A stretch of 64,000 nt of DNA, from assembly GCF_002933295.1 (NCBI RefSeq), contig NZ_PSSW01000010.1, positions 62,001 to 126,000 on the forward strand, read 5' to 3'. This document shows positions 1-8,645 of this stretch, piece by piece; position 1 is the stretch's first letter; each line of letters begins with the position of its first letter. Origin of the DNA: Marinobacter flavimaris (GTDB taxonomy: Bacteria > Pseudomonadota > Gammaproteobacteria > Pseudomonadales > Oleiphilaceae). The position numbers were made by a program, and so were the translations under genes. The notes below the pieces were generated by a model. It did no database searches, was not told the DNA's origin, and saw only the letters and a program-made list of their open reading frames with translations.

Positions 1-93
1 CTCGCCTTTTACCTGGAATTCGACTGCCCCCTGAACAAGCGCAAGATGACGTTCGAACTGTCGGCGGAACTGAGCGACCTCACACTGAATTGA
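1..93 (+). CDS. C-terminal end of an unidentified protein (partial)
   Basis: An open frame runs from the first base of the window to a TGA at 91-93, giving the last 30 residues of a protein whose start lies upstream. The visible end is rich in charged residues and finishes in LSDLTLN. It faces yicC tail to tail with 21 bases between the stops. Thirty residues are too few for me to name a family. The conserved neighbour of yicC in many relatives, gmk, would lie on the other strand, so this is not gmk. Confidence 0.55.
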   Translation, partial: LAFYLEFDCPLNKRKMTFELSAELSDLTLN

Positions 94-114
94 CCACCGG
101 CGTAGAGATCCGGC

Positions 115-981
115 TTATTCCAGATTCTGCACCTGCTCTCGCATCTGTTCGATCAGAACCTTGAGATCCACTGCAGTACGGGTAACGCCGGCATCAATGC
201 TCTTGCTGCTCAGGGTGTTGGCCTCTCGATTGAGCTCCTGCATGAGAAAATCCAGCCGCCGGCCAATGGCATCTTCGCTTTTCAGAGTATCGGACACCTC
301 ACCGATATGGGCATCCAGCCGGTCCAGCTCCTCGGCCACATCGCTTTTCTGAGCCAGCATCACCATCTCCTGGGCAACCCGCTCGGCATCCAGTTCCACT
401 TTGGCTTTTTCGAACCGATCTCGCAGCGCTTTCTCCTGCGCCTCGAGCAATTCCGGCATACGCCTACGGACGTCGGCAACGAGATCACCCATGGTTTTCA
501 GGCGATCTTCGAACAGTGGCCGCAGGCGCTCCCCCTCCCGCTCGCGCACCGATGCAAGTTCGGCCACGGTTTGCTCGAACAGTCCGACGGCAGCCTCTTT
601 TGCAGGGCTATAATCCTGTTCCGGCACTGACAGCACGCCCGGCCACCTGAGTATGTCCAGGGCATTGATGTGGGCCGGATTATCCAGAATCCGGTTGATG
701 TGGTTGGCCGCCTCATTCACCGCCTGGGCCATGTCTTCGCTGATCTCGAAACTTTGCGAGCCTTTCTCTGCCGACTGCAAGCGCATGGAGACATCCACCT
801 TGCCCCGCTTCAACTGCTTTCTCAGTTCCTCCCGGAACCGGTTCTCCAGCTCACGGAACGCTTCCGGCAGGCGGAAGGAGGGTTCGAGATACCGGTGATT
901 CACGGTCCGGATTTCACAGGTCAACGTTCCCCAGTCTCCCTGGACGTCCTTGCGGGCAAATGCAGTCATACTTCGGATCAT
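115..981 (-). CDS. yicC: YicC family endoribonuclease
   Basis: This 288-residue protein begins with the typical MIRSMTAFAR start and shows the two YicC family parts: an N-terminal YicC domain (about 1-155) and a C-terminal DUF1732 domain (about 205-288) with the LDFLMQELNREANTLSSK stretch. The family is an RNA-cleaving enzyme that in Escherichia coli affects small-RNA turnover. Length is normal. The start is supported by GGAG five bases upstream of ATG. It is divergent from rph across 168 bases, matching the rph/yicC neighbourhood of pseudomonads. Assignment is by family resemblance. Confidence 0.93.
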   Translation of the reverse strand: MIRSMTAFARKDVQGDWGTLTCEIRTVNHRYLEPSFRLPEAFRELENRFREELRKQLKRGKVDVSMRLQSAEKGSQSFEISEDMAQAVNEAANHINRILDNPAHINALDILRWPGVLSVPEQDYSPAKEAAVGLFEQTVAELASVREREGERLRPLFEDRLKTMGDLVADVRRRMPELLEAQEKALRDRFEKAKVELDAERVAQEMVMLAQKSDVAEELDRLDAHIGEVSDTLKSEDAIGRRLDFLMQELNREANTLSSKSIDAGVTRTAVDLKVLIEQMREQVQNLE

Positions 982-1149
982 GTCAGCTCCGCTTCGATAG
1001 TGTTGTATTGATGAAGTTTAACAGGCTCTTAACAGCAACGGCGAACCGGACAAAAGGCCAACCCCAACGTGATATACTGACCGGCCTTTTCGACAAACGT
1101 TCGCCCGGGACTCGCTCCCGGACATTCAAAACTGACTTCAGGAAAAACT

Positions 1150-1866
1150 ATGCGTCCAAGCGGCAGAACGCCCGAACAACCCAGAGATGTTCGAATCACC
1201 CGCAACTACACCCGTCACGCCGAAGGCTCTGTGCTGGTGGAATTCGGGGACACAAAAGTCATCTGCACTGCCTCCGTCGAAAACAAGGTCCCTCCGTTTC
1301 TGAGGGGTGAAGGCAAGGGCTGGATCACCGCCGAATACGGCATGCTGCCCCGCTCTACCGGCAGCCGAATGGGCCGTGAAGCTGCCCGCGGCAAGCAGGG
1401 TGGCCGGACCGTCGAAATCCAGCGCCTGATTGGCCGCTCCCTGCGTGCAGCGGTGGATCTGACCGCTCTCGGTGAACACTCCATCACCATTGACTGCGAT
1501 GTCATCCAGGCCGATGGCGGCACCCGCACCGCAGCCATCACCGGCGGCTGCGTGGCACTGGTTGATGCCCTGAACCACCTGGTTGCTGACAAGCGCCTCA
1601 AGAAATCTCCGCTCAAGCAGATGGTCGCCGCGCTTTCAGTCGGTGTTTACAAAGGCACCCCGGTGGTGGATCTGGACTACCCGGAAGACTCCGAGGCCGA
1701 AACCGACATGAACGTCATCATGACGGACCGGGGCGGTTTCATTGAGATTCAGGGGACTGCGGAAGGTGCACCGTTCGACCAGTCAGAACTGGACAGCATG
1801 CTGACTCTGGCCAAACAGGGTATTGAGCAGTTGTTTGAGATTCAGAAGGCGGCGCTGGCAGATTAA
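1150..1866 (+). CDS. rph: Ribonuclease PH
   Basis: A 238-residue phosphorolytic 3'-5' exoribonuclease that trims tRNA precursors using phosphate as co-substrate. The opening MRPSGRTPEQPR and the core motifs SVLVEFGDTKVICTAS, EYGMLPRSTGSR and DCDVIQADGGTRTA are hallmarks of the RNase PH fold. Full length for the family. CAGGA lies upstream of the ATG with good spacing. It ends shortly before a large palindromic element, and the next gene (crc-like) converges on it. Confidence 0.96.
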   Translation: MRPSGRTPEQPRDVRITRNYTRHAEGSVLVEFGDTKVICTASVENKVPPFLRGEGKGWITAEYGMLPRSTGSRMGREAARGKQGGRTVEIQRLIGRSLRAAVDLTALGEHSITIDCDVIQADGGTRTAAITGGCVALVDALNHLVADKRLKKSPLKQMVAALSVGVYKGTPVVDLDYPEDSEAETDMNVIMTDRGGFIEIQGTAEGAPFDQSELDSMLTLAKQGIEQLFEIQKAALAD

Positions 1867-1884
1867 GTTTGTTGCCCGCGTGTC

Positions 1885-1986
1885 CGGAGGGGGAAACCTT
1901 TCCGGGACACGCTACAAGCACATCCATGTGCGCTCGTCTCCGGCCTTCCCTGGCCGGAGACGGTCCCGGAAAGGCTTCCCCCTCCG
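1885..1986. repeat. Cloverleaf-like palindromic intergenic repeat
   Basis: Two 23-base arms at 1885-1907 and 1964-1986 are reverse complements at 22 of 23 positions; the only mismatch is A1896. Inside lie a small hairpin (1918-1923 with 1926-1931) and a perfect 11-bp hairpin (1935-1945 with 1952-1962, loop TTCCCT). A single strand could therefore fold into a three-stem cloverleaf of about 102 bases. It fills the gap between the convergent rph and crc-like genes. There is no T-tract, so a simple intrinsic terminator is unlikely. It looks like a REP/MITE-type dispersed element; copies elsewhere cannot be checked here. Confidence 0.8.
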
Positions 1987-2016
1987 AACCCGCTACTATT
2001 CCGGTAAGATCTCGCC

Positions 2017-2823
2017 TCAGAAGCCGATTTCGATGTCGTAATCCATGATCACCGGGGCGTGATCAGAGAAGCGGGTTGAGTCGTCAATCCAGCCATCTTC
2101 GATGGTCTTGCGGATTCCTGGTGTCAGCAGCTGGTAATCCACCCGGATGCCGGCATTCTTGCGGGAACCCTCGGCCTGCTCGGGCCACCAGGTGAACTGA
2201 TTGCTCTGCTTGTTGATCTCCCGGAAGCCGTCAACGCAGCCCATCTCATCGAACAGACGATCCAACCAGGCACGCTCGTGGGGCAGGAAACCGGAGAAAT
2301 CCAGTTTGTGGTACAGCGGGCTGGCGTCGGTTACGTGATGGGCAGTCTGCAGGTTGGCGCAGAAGATGAACTGACGGCGCTTACGAAGGGTCTTTTGCAT
2401 GTGCAGACCGAAGGACTCCATGAATTCGTCCTTGTGGTCGAGAACCGTCAGGTCGTCCTCGCCAATCAGCTCGTCCTCACGACCCAGCGCACAGGGCGCC
2501 AGGACGCAGGCAACCGAGACCTTGTCAAAATCGGCCTGAATGAACCGGCCTTCCCGATCGGCCTGTTCGTTGGCAAATCCATACATGATGGCCTTCGGGA
2601 AATGACGGGTGTATATGCCGACACCGCCATCTTCATTCTTTTCGCCATCAATAAAGTAGGCCTCGTAACCTTCCGGAATCAGGTTATAGTCCTCAATCTC
2701 GTAGGCCCGCATGCGATGGTCCTGAACGCAGACCACGTCAGCGTCCTGCTCCGCCAGCCAGTCGAAAAAACCTTTTTCAACAGCCTGGGCGAGGCCATTG
2801 ACGCTGATTGACACTACCCTCAT
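2017..2823 (-). CDS. crc: Crc-like catabolite repression control protein (inactive ExoIII/EEP fold)
   Basis: The 268-residue protein belongs to the exonuclease III / EEP fold but resembles Pseudomonas Crc, which partners Hfq to repress translation of catabolic mRNAs. Shared landmarks are the MRVVSISVNG start, ADREGRFIQADFDKVS, and RVDYQLLTPG near the end. The metal-binding Glu of ExoIII is Asp35 (CVQDH). The catalytic GDxN segment is replaced by FCANLQTA around residue 153, so nuclease activity is doubtful. SDHAP near the C terminus is kept. It is divergent from pyrE and near rph/yicC, the same neighbourhood as crc in Pseudomonas. Automatic annotation may call it xth. Repressor function is inferred. 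Confidence 0.8.
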   Translation of the reverse strand: MRVVSISVNGLAQAVEKGFFDWLAEQDADVVCVQDHRMRAYEIEDYNLIPEGYEAYFIDGEKNEDGGVGIYTRHFPKAIMYGFANEQADREGRFIQADFDKVSVACVLAPCALGREDELIGEDDLTVLDHKDEFMESFGLHMQKTLRKRRQFIFCANLQTAHHVTDASPLYHKLDFSGFLPHERAWLDRLFDEMGCVDGFREINKQSNQFTWWPEQAEGSRKNAGIRVDYQLLTPGIRKTIEDGWIDDSTRFSDHAPVIMDYDIEIGF

Positions 2824-2904
2824 ACGTGTTCCCTGATTCGGTTTGTGTGTATGATACCGTTTTTACGAGCTAATTAAAGATCAACACCCGCCAGAAGCCT
2901 TGTC

Positions 2905-3543
2905 ATGCACGACTATCAGCAAAAATTTATCGAATTTGCCATCCGCCGGAATGTACTACGCTTTGGTGAGTTCACGCTCAAGTCGGGCCGAACCAGCCCC
3001 TACTTCTTCAATGCTGGACTTTTCAATACCGGGGACGACCTGCTTCAGTTAAGCAAGGCCTATGCCGCCGCGATCGCGCGCAGCGGCCTGGATTATGACA
3101 TTATTTTCGGCCCTGCCTATAAGGGCATTCCGTTGGCCACCGTCACAGCAATGGCGCTGGCTACAGACGGTAACAGCAAACCCTTTGCGTTTAATCGTAA
3201 GGAAAAGAAAGATCATGGTGAGGGCGGCAACATTGTTGGCGCACCGTTGCAGGGCAAAGTACTGATTGTCGATGATGTGATCACCGCCGGTACCGCGATC
3301 CGGGAATCCATCGATATCATCCGGGCCGCCGGGGCTGAACCTGCAGGCGTGCTGATTGCTCTGGATCGCCAGGAAAAAGGCAACGGCGAACTGTCTGCCA
3401 TCCAGGAAGTGGAAAAGGAATTCGGCATTCCGGTGGTGAGCATTATTCGTCTCGAGCAGGTTTTGGACTATCTTAAAGCCAACCCGGAGTTTGCCGGGCA
3501 TGCCGAAAAGGTAGCCAGTTATCGGGATCGTTACGGAGTCTGA
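2905..3543 (+). CDS. pyrE: Orotate phosphoribosyltransferase
   Basis: This 212-residue enzyme makes orotidine 5'-monophosphate from orotate and PRPP in pyrimidine synthesis. The PRPP-binding signature VLIVDDVITAGTA is at about residues 118-130. GPAYKGIPLA near residue 70 and the KEKKDHGEGG flexible loop near 100 are typical. Length is normal. It is divergent from the crc-like gene with only 81 bases between them, so promoters must overlap or abut. The DUF4124 gene follows within three bases and is probably co-transcribed. Confidence 0.96.
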   Translation: MHDYQQKFIEFAIRRNVLRFGEFTLKSGRTSPYFFNAGLFNTGDDLLQLSKAYAAAIARSGLDYDIIFGPAYKGIPLATVTAMALATDGNSKPFAFNRKEKKDHGEGGNIVGAPLQGKVLIVDDVITAGTAIRESIDIIRAAGAEPAGVLIALDRQEKGNGELSAIQEVEKEFGIPVVSIIRLEQVLDYLKANPEFAGHAEKVASYRDRYGV

Positions 3544-3546
3544 TTG

Positions 3547-4200
3547 ATGGCCAATCGTCTGACCGCACTGTCTGTTAAAACAACGGCGCTGGCGCTTGCC
3601 CTGGGGTTTTCTGCCCAGGCGGCTGCCAATATGTACCGTTACACGGATGAGAACGGCCAGATCGTAATCAGCAGCACCATCCCCCAGGAAGCCACCAAGC
3701 GGGGCTATGACATCCTGAGCAACAATGGCCGCGTGATCGAAACCATTCCACCGGCACCAACCGAAGAAGAAATTGCTGCCCGGGAAGCGGAAAAACAGCG
3801 CCAGAAGGAACTCGCAGAACAGCGCGAGCAAGACCGCGCGCTGCTGAAACGCTTCAGCCATCCGGATCAGGCCGTGAAAGCCATGCACCGGAAAATCCGC
3901 GAGCTAGAGGGTCTTATCCAGCTCAAGCGCGGCAATATATCGGTGATATCGAGCCAGCTGGATAACGAACAGAGTCGGGCCGCCAACATGGAGCGGGCCG
4001 GTCGCGAGATTCCCGAGGGCACGCTGGAGAAGATCCGGCGGCTGGAGGCCCAGATTCGCGACATTGAGCGGGAAATTGCCTCACAGACCCAGGAAATCGA
4101 CGAACTACGAAAGGCTTTTGAGGACGACATCGAACGCCTGGAAGAAGTTACCGGCGAGGCACGAACTCTGCCACTGGATCACACCAAGACCGACAACTGA
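3547..4200 (+). CDS. DUF4124 domain exported coiled-coil protein
   Basis: The product of 217 residues starts with a signal peptide (basic start, hydrophobic LALALGFSAQAAA, cleavage near residue 25). A DUF4124 motif follows (MYRYTDENGQIVISSTIP), and most of the rest is charged helix with heptad character (about 75-210), likely coiled coil. It probably acts in the periplasm; the function of DUF4124 proteins is not established. ATG at 3547 is chosen over the preceding TTG. It sits directly after pyrE in an apparent two-gene operon and is followed by a strong terminator. Confidence 0.8.
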   Translation: MANRLTALSVKTTALALALGFSAQAAANMYRYTDENGQIVISSTIPQEATKRGYDILSNNGRVIETIPPAPTEEEIAAREAEKQRQKELAEQREQDRALLKRFSHPDQAVKAMHRKIRELEGLIQLKRGNISVISSQLDNEQSRAANMERAGREIPEGTLEKIRRLEAQIRDIEREIASQTQEIDELRKAFEDDIERLEEVTGEARTLPLDHTKTDN

Positions 4201-4228
4201 TTCTGCACTGAAATTTCCGAGACCAAAA

Positions 4229-4260
4229 AAAAAGCCACCGGTGTTAGCCGGTGGCTTTTT
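4229..4260. terminator. Bidirectional intrinsic terminator
   Basis: A perfect 13-bp inverted repeat (4229-4241 and 4248-4260, core GCCACCGG/CCGGTGGC, six-base loop) carries an A-run on its left and a T-run on its right. It lies between the ends of the convergent DUF4124 gene and the lysine-rich protein gene, so it can stop transcription in both directions. Confidence 0.9.
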
Positions 4261-4297
4261 CATTTCACTCACCTACCGATGAGGTGCTATCCACAAT

Positions 4298-4720
4298 TCA
4301 GGCGGATGCAGTGCTCTTCTTGGCAGTGGAAGTGGTCTTGCGCGCAGTGGTCTTGCGTGCAGCCGTCTTCTTCGGCTCAACCGTTTTTTTCGCATCCTTC
4401 GCAGCGTCAGACACATCTTCCGCGGCTTCTGCAACTGCATCAGCGCCTTCGGCTGCTTCTTTTTCCAGCTTGGCGACCAGGTCACCAGCAAAGCTGCCAA
4501 AACGGCTGTTCAGGTTGCGCAGCTGATCGAACAGGCTATCGCTGTAGCCGTTGTAACGCTTGCGCAGGGTCTTCACGCTGTACTCGCGCGCTTCAGACTC
4601 GAGCTTCTCGGCGTAATCGAACGGCTTGGAAGCCAGCTTCTTCTGCTGCTCTTCAGCGGCGTTGATACCCTTGTCCACGATTTCCTGGAGCTGTTCCTGA
4701 TAAGACTTGAGTTTACCCAT
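4298..4720 (-). CDS. Small basic-tailed protein with histone H1-like Lys/Ala tail
   Basis: The 140-residue product begins MGKLKSYQEQLQEIVDKG. The start at 4720 is preceded by AAGGGGA seven bases upstream; a longer frame beginning at 4831 lacks such a site. Residues 1-85 look helical and amphipathic. From about 85 to 110 the chain is acidic and alanine-rich, then it becomes a basic KKTAARKTTARKTT tail. Tails of this kind occur in histone H1-like bacterial DNA-binding proteins and in some phasins. Which of these applies is undecided. It is a single-gene unit ending at the shared terminator. Confidence 0.75.
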   Translation of the reverse strand: MGKLKSYQEQLQEIVDKGINAAEEQQKKLASKPFDYAEKLESEAREYSVKTLRKRYNGYSDSLFDQLRNLNSRFGSFAGDLVAKLEKEAAEGADAVAEAAEDVSDAAKDAKKTVEPKKTAARKTTARKTTSTAKKSTASA

Positions 4721-4878
4721 GATAAATCCCCTTGGTTTCCTGAAAGTTCCAAGGCCCTGTCGAAACCAGTGCAACGAAGGCCTTACTTCAATCTCACCAC
4801 CCAAGTTACGCCTTAAAATTAGAATGTTCATACTAAAAGCAGGAAGTGAACGAATAAGGGCTTTTACGGATTATTCAC

Positions 4879-4906
4879 TTGATCCTGAAAACCCGGCTGG
4901 CATAAT
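4879..4906 (+). promoter_or_regulatory. Sigma-70 type promoter of the lipoprotein gene
   Basis: TTGATC at 4879-4884 and CATAAT at 4901-4906 are separated by 16 bases, with TGG directly before the -10 box. Predicted transcription would begin near 4913, ahead of the chosen start codon at 4988 and just past an alternative upstream start at 4910. This favours the downstream start. Confidence 0.5.
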
Positions 4907-4987
4907 GCCGTGCTTTCACAGAAGCCCGTCTCCCCGTTTTATTCAGGCTCCATACGCTTAATCACCAAAGGCCTCGATCAGGCCCGT

Positions 4988-5479
4988 ATGCGAGTAACCA
5001 TGACCACCAGCAAAACCCGACAACCGCATTTCTTCATATTTCTTTTACCAGTGATTGCCGCCTCTTTCCTCCTTGCTGCCTGCCAGGAAGATTCCCGCGC
5101 CGTCAGCACCAGCTCTGACAGGGCCAGTGAAATCGCAAATTCGCGGCTGAACAAGGCGACCGACGGGCTCATGACCACACTTGGGCAGACTCGGGAAACC
5201 GGATATACAGCCACTGAGCCGAAGGAGTTGACATGGACAGCTCCACTGACCCGTGAGGACGGCTCGTCACTGGCACTTGGAGAGATTGCGGAATTCAGGG
5301 TCTACTATCGGTTCAGACACCAGGACAACTTCAAGGTTATCCACATTGAGAGTCCTGCAACCACAAGACTCTCTCTGGCGGAGATGGCGCCAGGCGCTTA
5401 CGAGTTCGCCATCACCACCGTGGATATTCAGGGGTTGGAGAGCCGGCGCTCAACTCCGGTCAACGTCGATCTGATCTGA
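4988..5479 (+). CDS. Lipoprotein with a fibronectin type III-like domain
   Basis: This protein of about 163 residues has a hydrophobic signal segment ending in the lipobox LAAC, so it should be lipidated and membrane-anchored. The mature part begins with a polar linker. A beta-rich region (about 75-163) resembles a fibronectin type III fold: LTWTAPLTRED, EFRVYYR and AYEFAITTVD, ending with a typical G-strand. FN3 modules commonly bind proteins or sugars; the partner is unknown. ATG at 4988 or 5000 are both possible. It converges on the DUF2782 gene with seven bases between stops. Confidence 0.72.
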   Translation: MRVTMTTSKTRQPHFFIFLLPVIAASFLLAACQEDSRAVSTSSDRASEIANSRLNKATDGLMTTLGQTRETGYTATEPKELTWTAPLTREDGSSLALGEIAEFRVYYRFRHQDNFKVIHIESPATTRLSLAEMAPGAYEFAITTVDIQGLESRRSTPVNVDLI

Positions 5480-5486
5480 CTGAGGT

Positions 5487-5825
5487 TTACCAGCGGAAAA
5501 TCACCCAGCTAGGCACCAACATGTCGGACTCGGTTTCCCGGATCCAACCGCCGCCATCCGCCGGCACCAGGTAATACTCCGGTCCGACTTCCGGTACAAC
5601 CTTGATTTCCATCAGCTGTCCGTTGACCCGGTATTCATAGAACACTTCCTGCTCACCCGGGCGAATAACAATCTCGGGGCCCTGGCTTGCAGGCTGGTAA
5701 TCCGAGATCACCACTGGCTCGTCGGGAGTTGTCACCGGCGTCTCATCCAGAGCGCCTTCTTCCTGGGCCAGAGCAGCCAAAGGCAGACAGGCGAGCAACA
5801 AAGCCGGGCAGGCGATTCGTTTCAT
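5487..5825 (-). CDS. DUF2782 domain exported protein
   Basis: The 112-residue product has a signal peptide (MKRIACPALLLACLPLAALAQ). The DUF2782 domain shows VFYEYRVNGQLMEIKVVP and ends PSWVIFRW. Function is unknown, but the gene sits beside polA in pseudomonads too, and the same order is seen here, divergent from polA. The start at 5825 puts the signal peptide at the N terminus; a longer frame to 5882 would overlap polA's leader and add a polar extension. Confidence 0.85.
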   Translation of the reverse strand: MKRIACPALLLACLPLAALAQEEGALDETPVTTPDEPVVISDYQPASQGPEIVIRPGEQEVFYEYRVNGQLMEIKVVPEVGPEYYLVPADGGGWIRETESDMLVPSWVIFRW

Positions 5826-5912
5826 TTTCGTGATACCCTTTCGTCCATCGATTTCAGTACAGAGTTGCATAAGCCAACCCACGCTTCAATCAGATTCCGG
5901 ACCTGTTTTGAC

Positions 5913-8645
5913 ATGACCAGCAAAAACACACCACCTGTGGTTCTTGTGGACGGATCGTCCTATCTTTTCCGTGCTTATCATGCACTTCCACCGCTCACCA
6001 CAAGCAAGGATCATCCGACAGGAGCCATTAAAGGCGTGATCAGCATGCTCCGCCGCCTGGAGCAGGATTTTCCCGGGTCCAAGATGGTGGTGGTGTTCGA
6101 CGCCAAGGGCAAAACCTTCCGGCACGATCTCTATGAAGAGTACAAGGCCAACCGACCTCCCATGCCGGAGGATCTCGCCTGCCAGATCGAGCCTATTCAC
6201 GAGATCGTAAAGGCCATGGGGCTGCCGCTGCTAACGGTGACAGGCGTTGAGGCCGACGACGTGATCGGCACCCTTGCCAACGAAGCAACCAGCAAAGGCA
6301 TCGATGTGGTGGTCTCCACCGGCGACAAGGACATGGCGCAGCTGGTCAGCGATCACGTTACGCTGATTAACACCATGACCGAGACCCGGATGGACCGGGA
6401 CGGCGTGGTGGAGAAATTCGGCGTTACTCCGGAGCAGATTGTCGATTACCTGGCCCTGGTGGGCGATAAGGTGGACAACATCCCCGGCGTCAACAAGTGC
6501 GGACCGAAGACCGCGGTCAAATGGCTTCAGAGCTACGACAACCTGGACAACGTCATCGAACACGCCGACGATATCAAAGGCAAGATCGGTGAATACCTGC
6601 GGGACGCAACGGAGACCCTGCCCCTGAGCCGTGAACTGGCGACCATCCGCACCGACGTGGAACTGGATTTTGGCCTGGAAGACCTGAAACTCCGGGAGCA
6701 GGACGACCAGCAATTGCTTGAGCTGTTCAGGGAGTATGAATTCCGAAGCTGGATCGCCGAACTCGAAGAGGACGAAAGTTCCTCTTCCAGCAATGCCAGA
6801 GCCGGCGATGAAAACCCCAAACCGGAAACCGGCGAAAAAGACTACAGCATCATCACCGACCAGAAAGAACTGGATCAGTGGATGGAGCGCCTTGGGGCGG
6901 CGGAGCTGTTTGCCTTCGACACAGAGACCACCAGCCTTCGCTACATGGACGCCGAAATCGTCGGTGTCTCCTTTGCCGTAAAGCCGGGCGAAGCCGCCTA
7001 TGTCCCGCTGGGGCACGACTATATGGGCGCGCCCGAGCAGCTGGACCGTGATCAGGTGCTGGACCAGCTTAAACCACTGCTGGAGAACCCCGACGTGGCA
7101 AAGGTCGGCCAGAATCTGAAGTACGACAAAAACGTACTGGCCAACCACGGCATTACCCTGGAGGGCATTGCCGAAGACACCATGCTGGAATCCTACGTTC
7201 TGAACTCTGTGGCCACGCGGCACGATATGGACAGCCTCGCCATGTACTACCTCGGCGAGAAGACCACCAGCTTTGAGTCCATTGCGGGGAAAGGCGCGAA
7301 ACAGCTCACTTTCAACCAGATTGACCTTGAAAAAGCGGCGCCCTACGCCGCCGAAGATGCGGACATTACCCTGCGCCTGCACCAGACCCTGCGACCGAAG
7401 CTGAAAGAGACCGGAAAACTGGCCGCTGTGTACGAAGATATCGATTTACCCCTGGTGCCGGTACTGTCGCGAATGGAGCAGCGTGGCACCCTCATCAGCG
7501 CGAGTACTCTGCGCCAGCACAGCCAGGAACTGGCGGAGCGCATGGCGGAGCTGGAAAAAGAGGCCCATGAAGTGGCCGGGGAAACCTTCAACCTGGGCTC
7601 CACCAAGCAGCTGCAGGCGATCTTCTACGACAAGATGGGGCTGCCGGTCATCAAGAAAACCCCAAAGGGCGCGCCGTCAACAGCGGAGCCGGTGCTTCAG
7701 GAACTCGCCCACGAACACGAACTGCCGCGTCTGATTCTTGAGCACCGAAGCCTGAGCAAGCTGAAGTCGACCTACACCGACACGCTGCCGGAGCTGATTC
7801 ACCATCGTACCGGCCGGGTACACACGTCCTACCATCAGGCTGTCACTGCTACCGGTCGACTGTCCTCGTCGGAACCCAACCTGCAGAATATCCCCATCAG
7901 GAGCGAACAGGGACGCCGTATAAGGCAGGCCTTTATAGCGCCCGAGGGATACAAGCTCGTCGCTGCCGACTACTCTCAGATCGAGCTTCGGATCATGGCC
8001 CATCTCTCGGGAGACAAAGGGCTGCTCAAAGCGTTTGAGAAGGGCGAAGACATTCACAAGGCAACGGCATCGGAAGTATTCGGGGTCAGCCTTGACGATG
8101 TGTCCTCAGACCAGCGTCGGAGCGCCAAGGCCATCAACTTCGGCCTGATCTACGGCATGTCCGCCTTTGGCCTTTCCCGGCAACTCGACGTTGAGCGCAA
8201 ACTCGCCCAGGAATACATCGATCGTTATTTCGAACGCTATCCCGGCGTTCTTAAATACATGGACAACATCCGCAAACAGGCCCATGACGACGGTTTTGTG
8301 GAGACGCTCTTCGGCCGGCGCCTGTACCTGCCAGAGATAAACGCCCGCAACAAACAACTGCAGCAGGCTGCGGAGCGAACCGCTATCAACGCCCCGATGC
8401 AGGGTACTGCCGCGGATATCATCAAGCGGGCCATGGTGGATGTAGAGAACTGGCTGCTCAAAGAGCACGCCGATGAAGCTCGCATGACCATGCAGGTGCA
8501 CGATGAACTGATTCTTGAGGTCAAAGAATCGGCACTCGACAAGATCCGATCAGGACTTGAGAAGCGTATGTCGGCAGCGGCCGAGCTGGACGTTCCCCTG
8601 CTGGTGGAAGCCGGCGTCGGCGACAACTGGGATGAGGCTCACTGA
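5913..8645 (+). CDS. polA: DNA polymerase I
   Basis: A 910-residue, full-length enzyme for Okazaki-fragment processing and repair. The 5'-3' nuclease occupies about 1-290 (VLVDGSSYLFRA, TGDKDMAQLV). The 3'-5' proofreading domain is about 310-500, with its DxE motif intact at Asp336/Glu338 (FDTETT) and YAAEDADIT later. The polymerase domain has motif A DYSQIELR near 686, the finger motif RRSAKAINFGLIYG near 735, and motif C with His863-Asp864 in VHDELI. Proofreading therefore looks active. An in-frame upstream start at 5865 is rejected because homologues begin close to VVLVDGS. Confidence 0.97.
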   Translation: MTSKNTPPVVLVDGSSYLFRAYHALPPLTTSKDHPTGAIKGVISMLRRLEQDFPGSKMVVVFDAKGKTFRHDLYEEYKANRPPMPEDLACQIEPIHEIVKAMGLPLLTVTGVEADDVIGTLANEATSKGIDVVVSTGDKDMAQLVSDHVTLINTMTETRMDRDGVVEKFGVTPEQIVDYLALVGDKVDNIPGVNKCGPKTAVKWLQSYDNLDNVIEHADDIKGKIGEYLRDATETLPLSRELATIRTDVELDFGLEDLKLREQDDQQLLELFREYEFRSWIAELEEDESSSSSNARAGDENPKPETGEKDYSIITDQKELDQWMERLGAAELFAFDTETTSLRYMDAEIVGVSFAVKPGEAAYVPLGHDYMGAPEQLDRDQVLDQLKPLLENPDVAKVGQNLKYDKNVLANHGITLEGIAEDTMLESYVLNSVATRHDMDSLAMYYLGEKTTSFESIAGKGAKQLTFNQIDLEKAAPYAAEDADITLRLHQTLRPKLKETGKLAAVYEDIDLPLVPVLSRMEQRGTLISASTLRQHSQELAERMAELEKEAHEVAGETFNLGSTKQLQAIFYDKMGLPVIKKTPKGAPSTAEPVLQELAHEHELPRLILEHRSLSKLKSTYTDTLPELIHHRTGRVHTSYHQAVTATGRLSSSEPNLQNIPIRSEQGRRIRQAFIAPEGYKLVAADYSQIELRIMAHLSGDKGLLKAFEKGEDIHKATASEVFGVSLDDVSSDQRRSAKAINFGLIYGMSAFGLSRQLDVERKLAQEYIDRYFERYPGVLKYMDNIRKQAHDDGFVETLFGRRLYLPEINARNKQLQQAAERTAINAPMQGTAADIIKRAMVDVENWLLKEHADEARMTMQVHDELILEVKESALDKIRSGLEKRMSAAAELDVPLLVEAGVGDNWDEAH

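Noticed and set aside
4707..4961. 84-codon plus-strand open frame before the lipoprotein gene
   Set aside because: It overlaps the start of the lysine-rich protein gene and the predicted promoter at 4879, with no ribosome-binding site or recognisable product.
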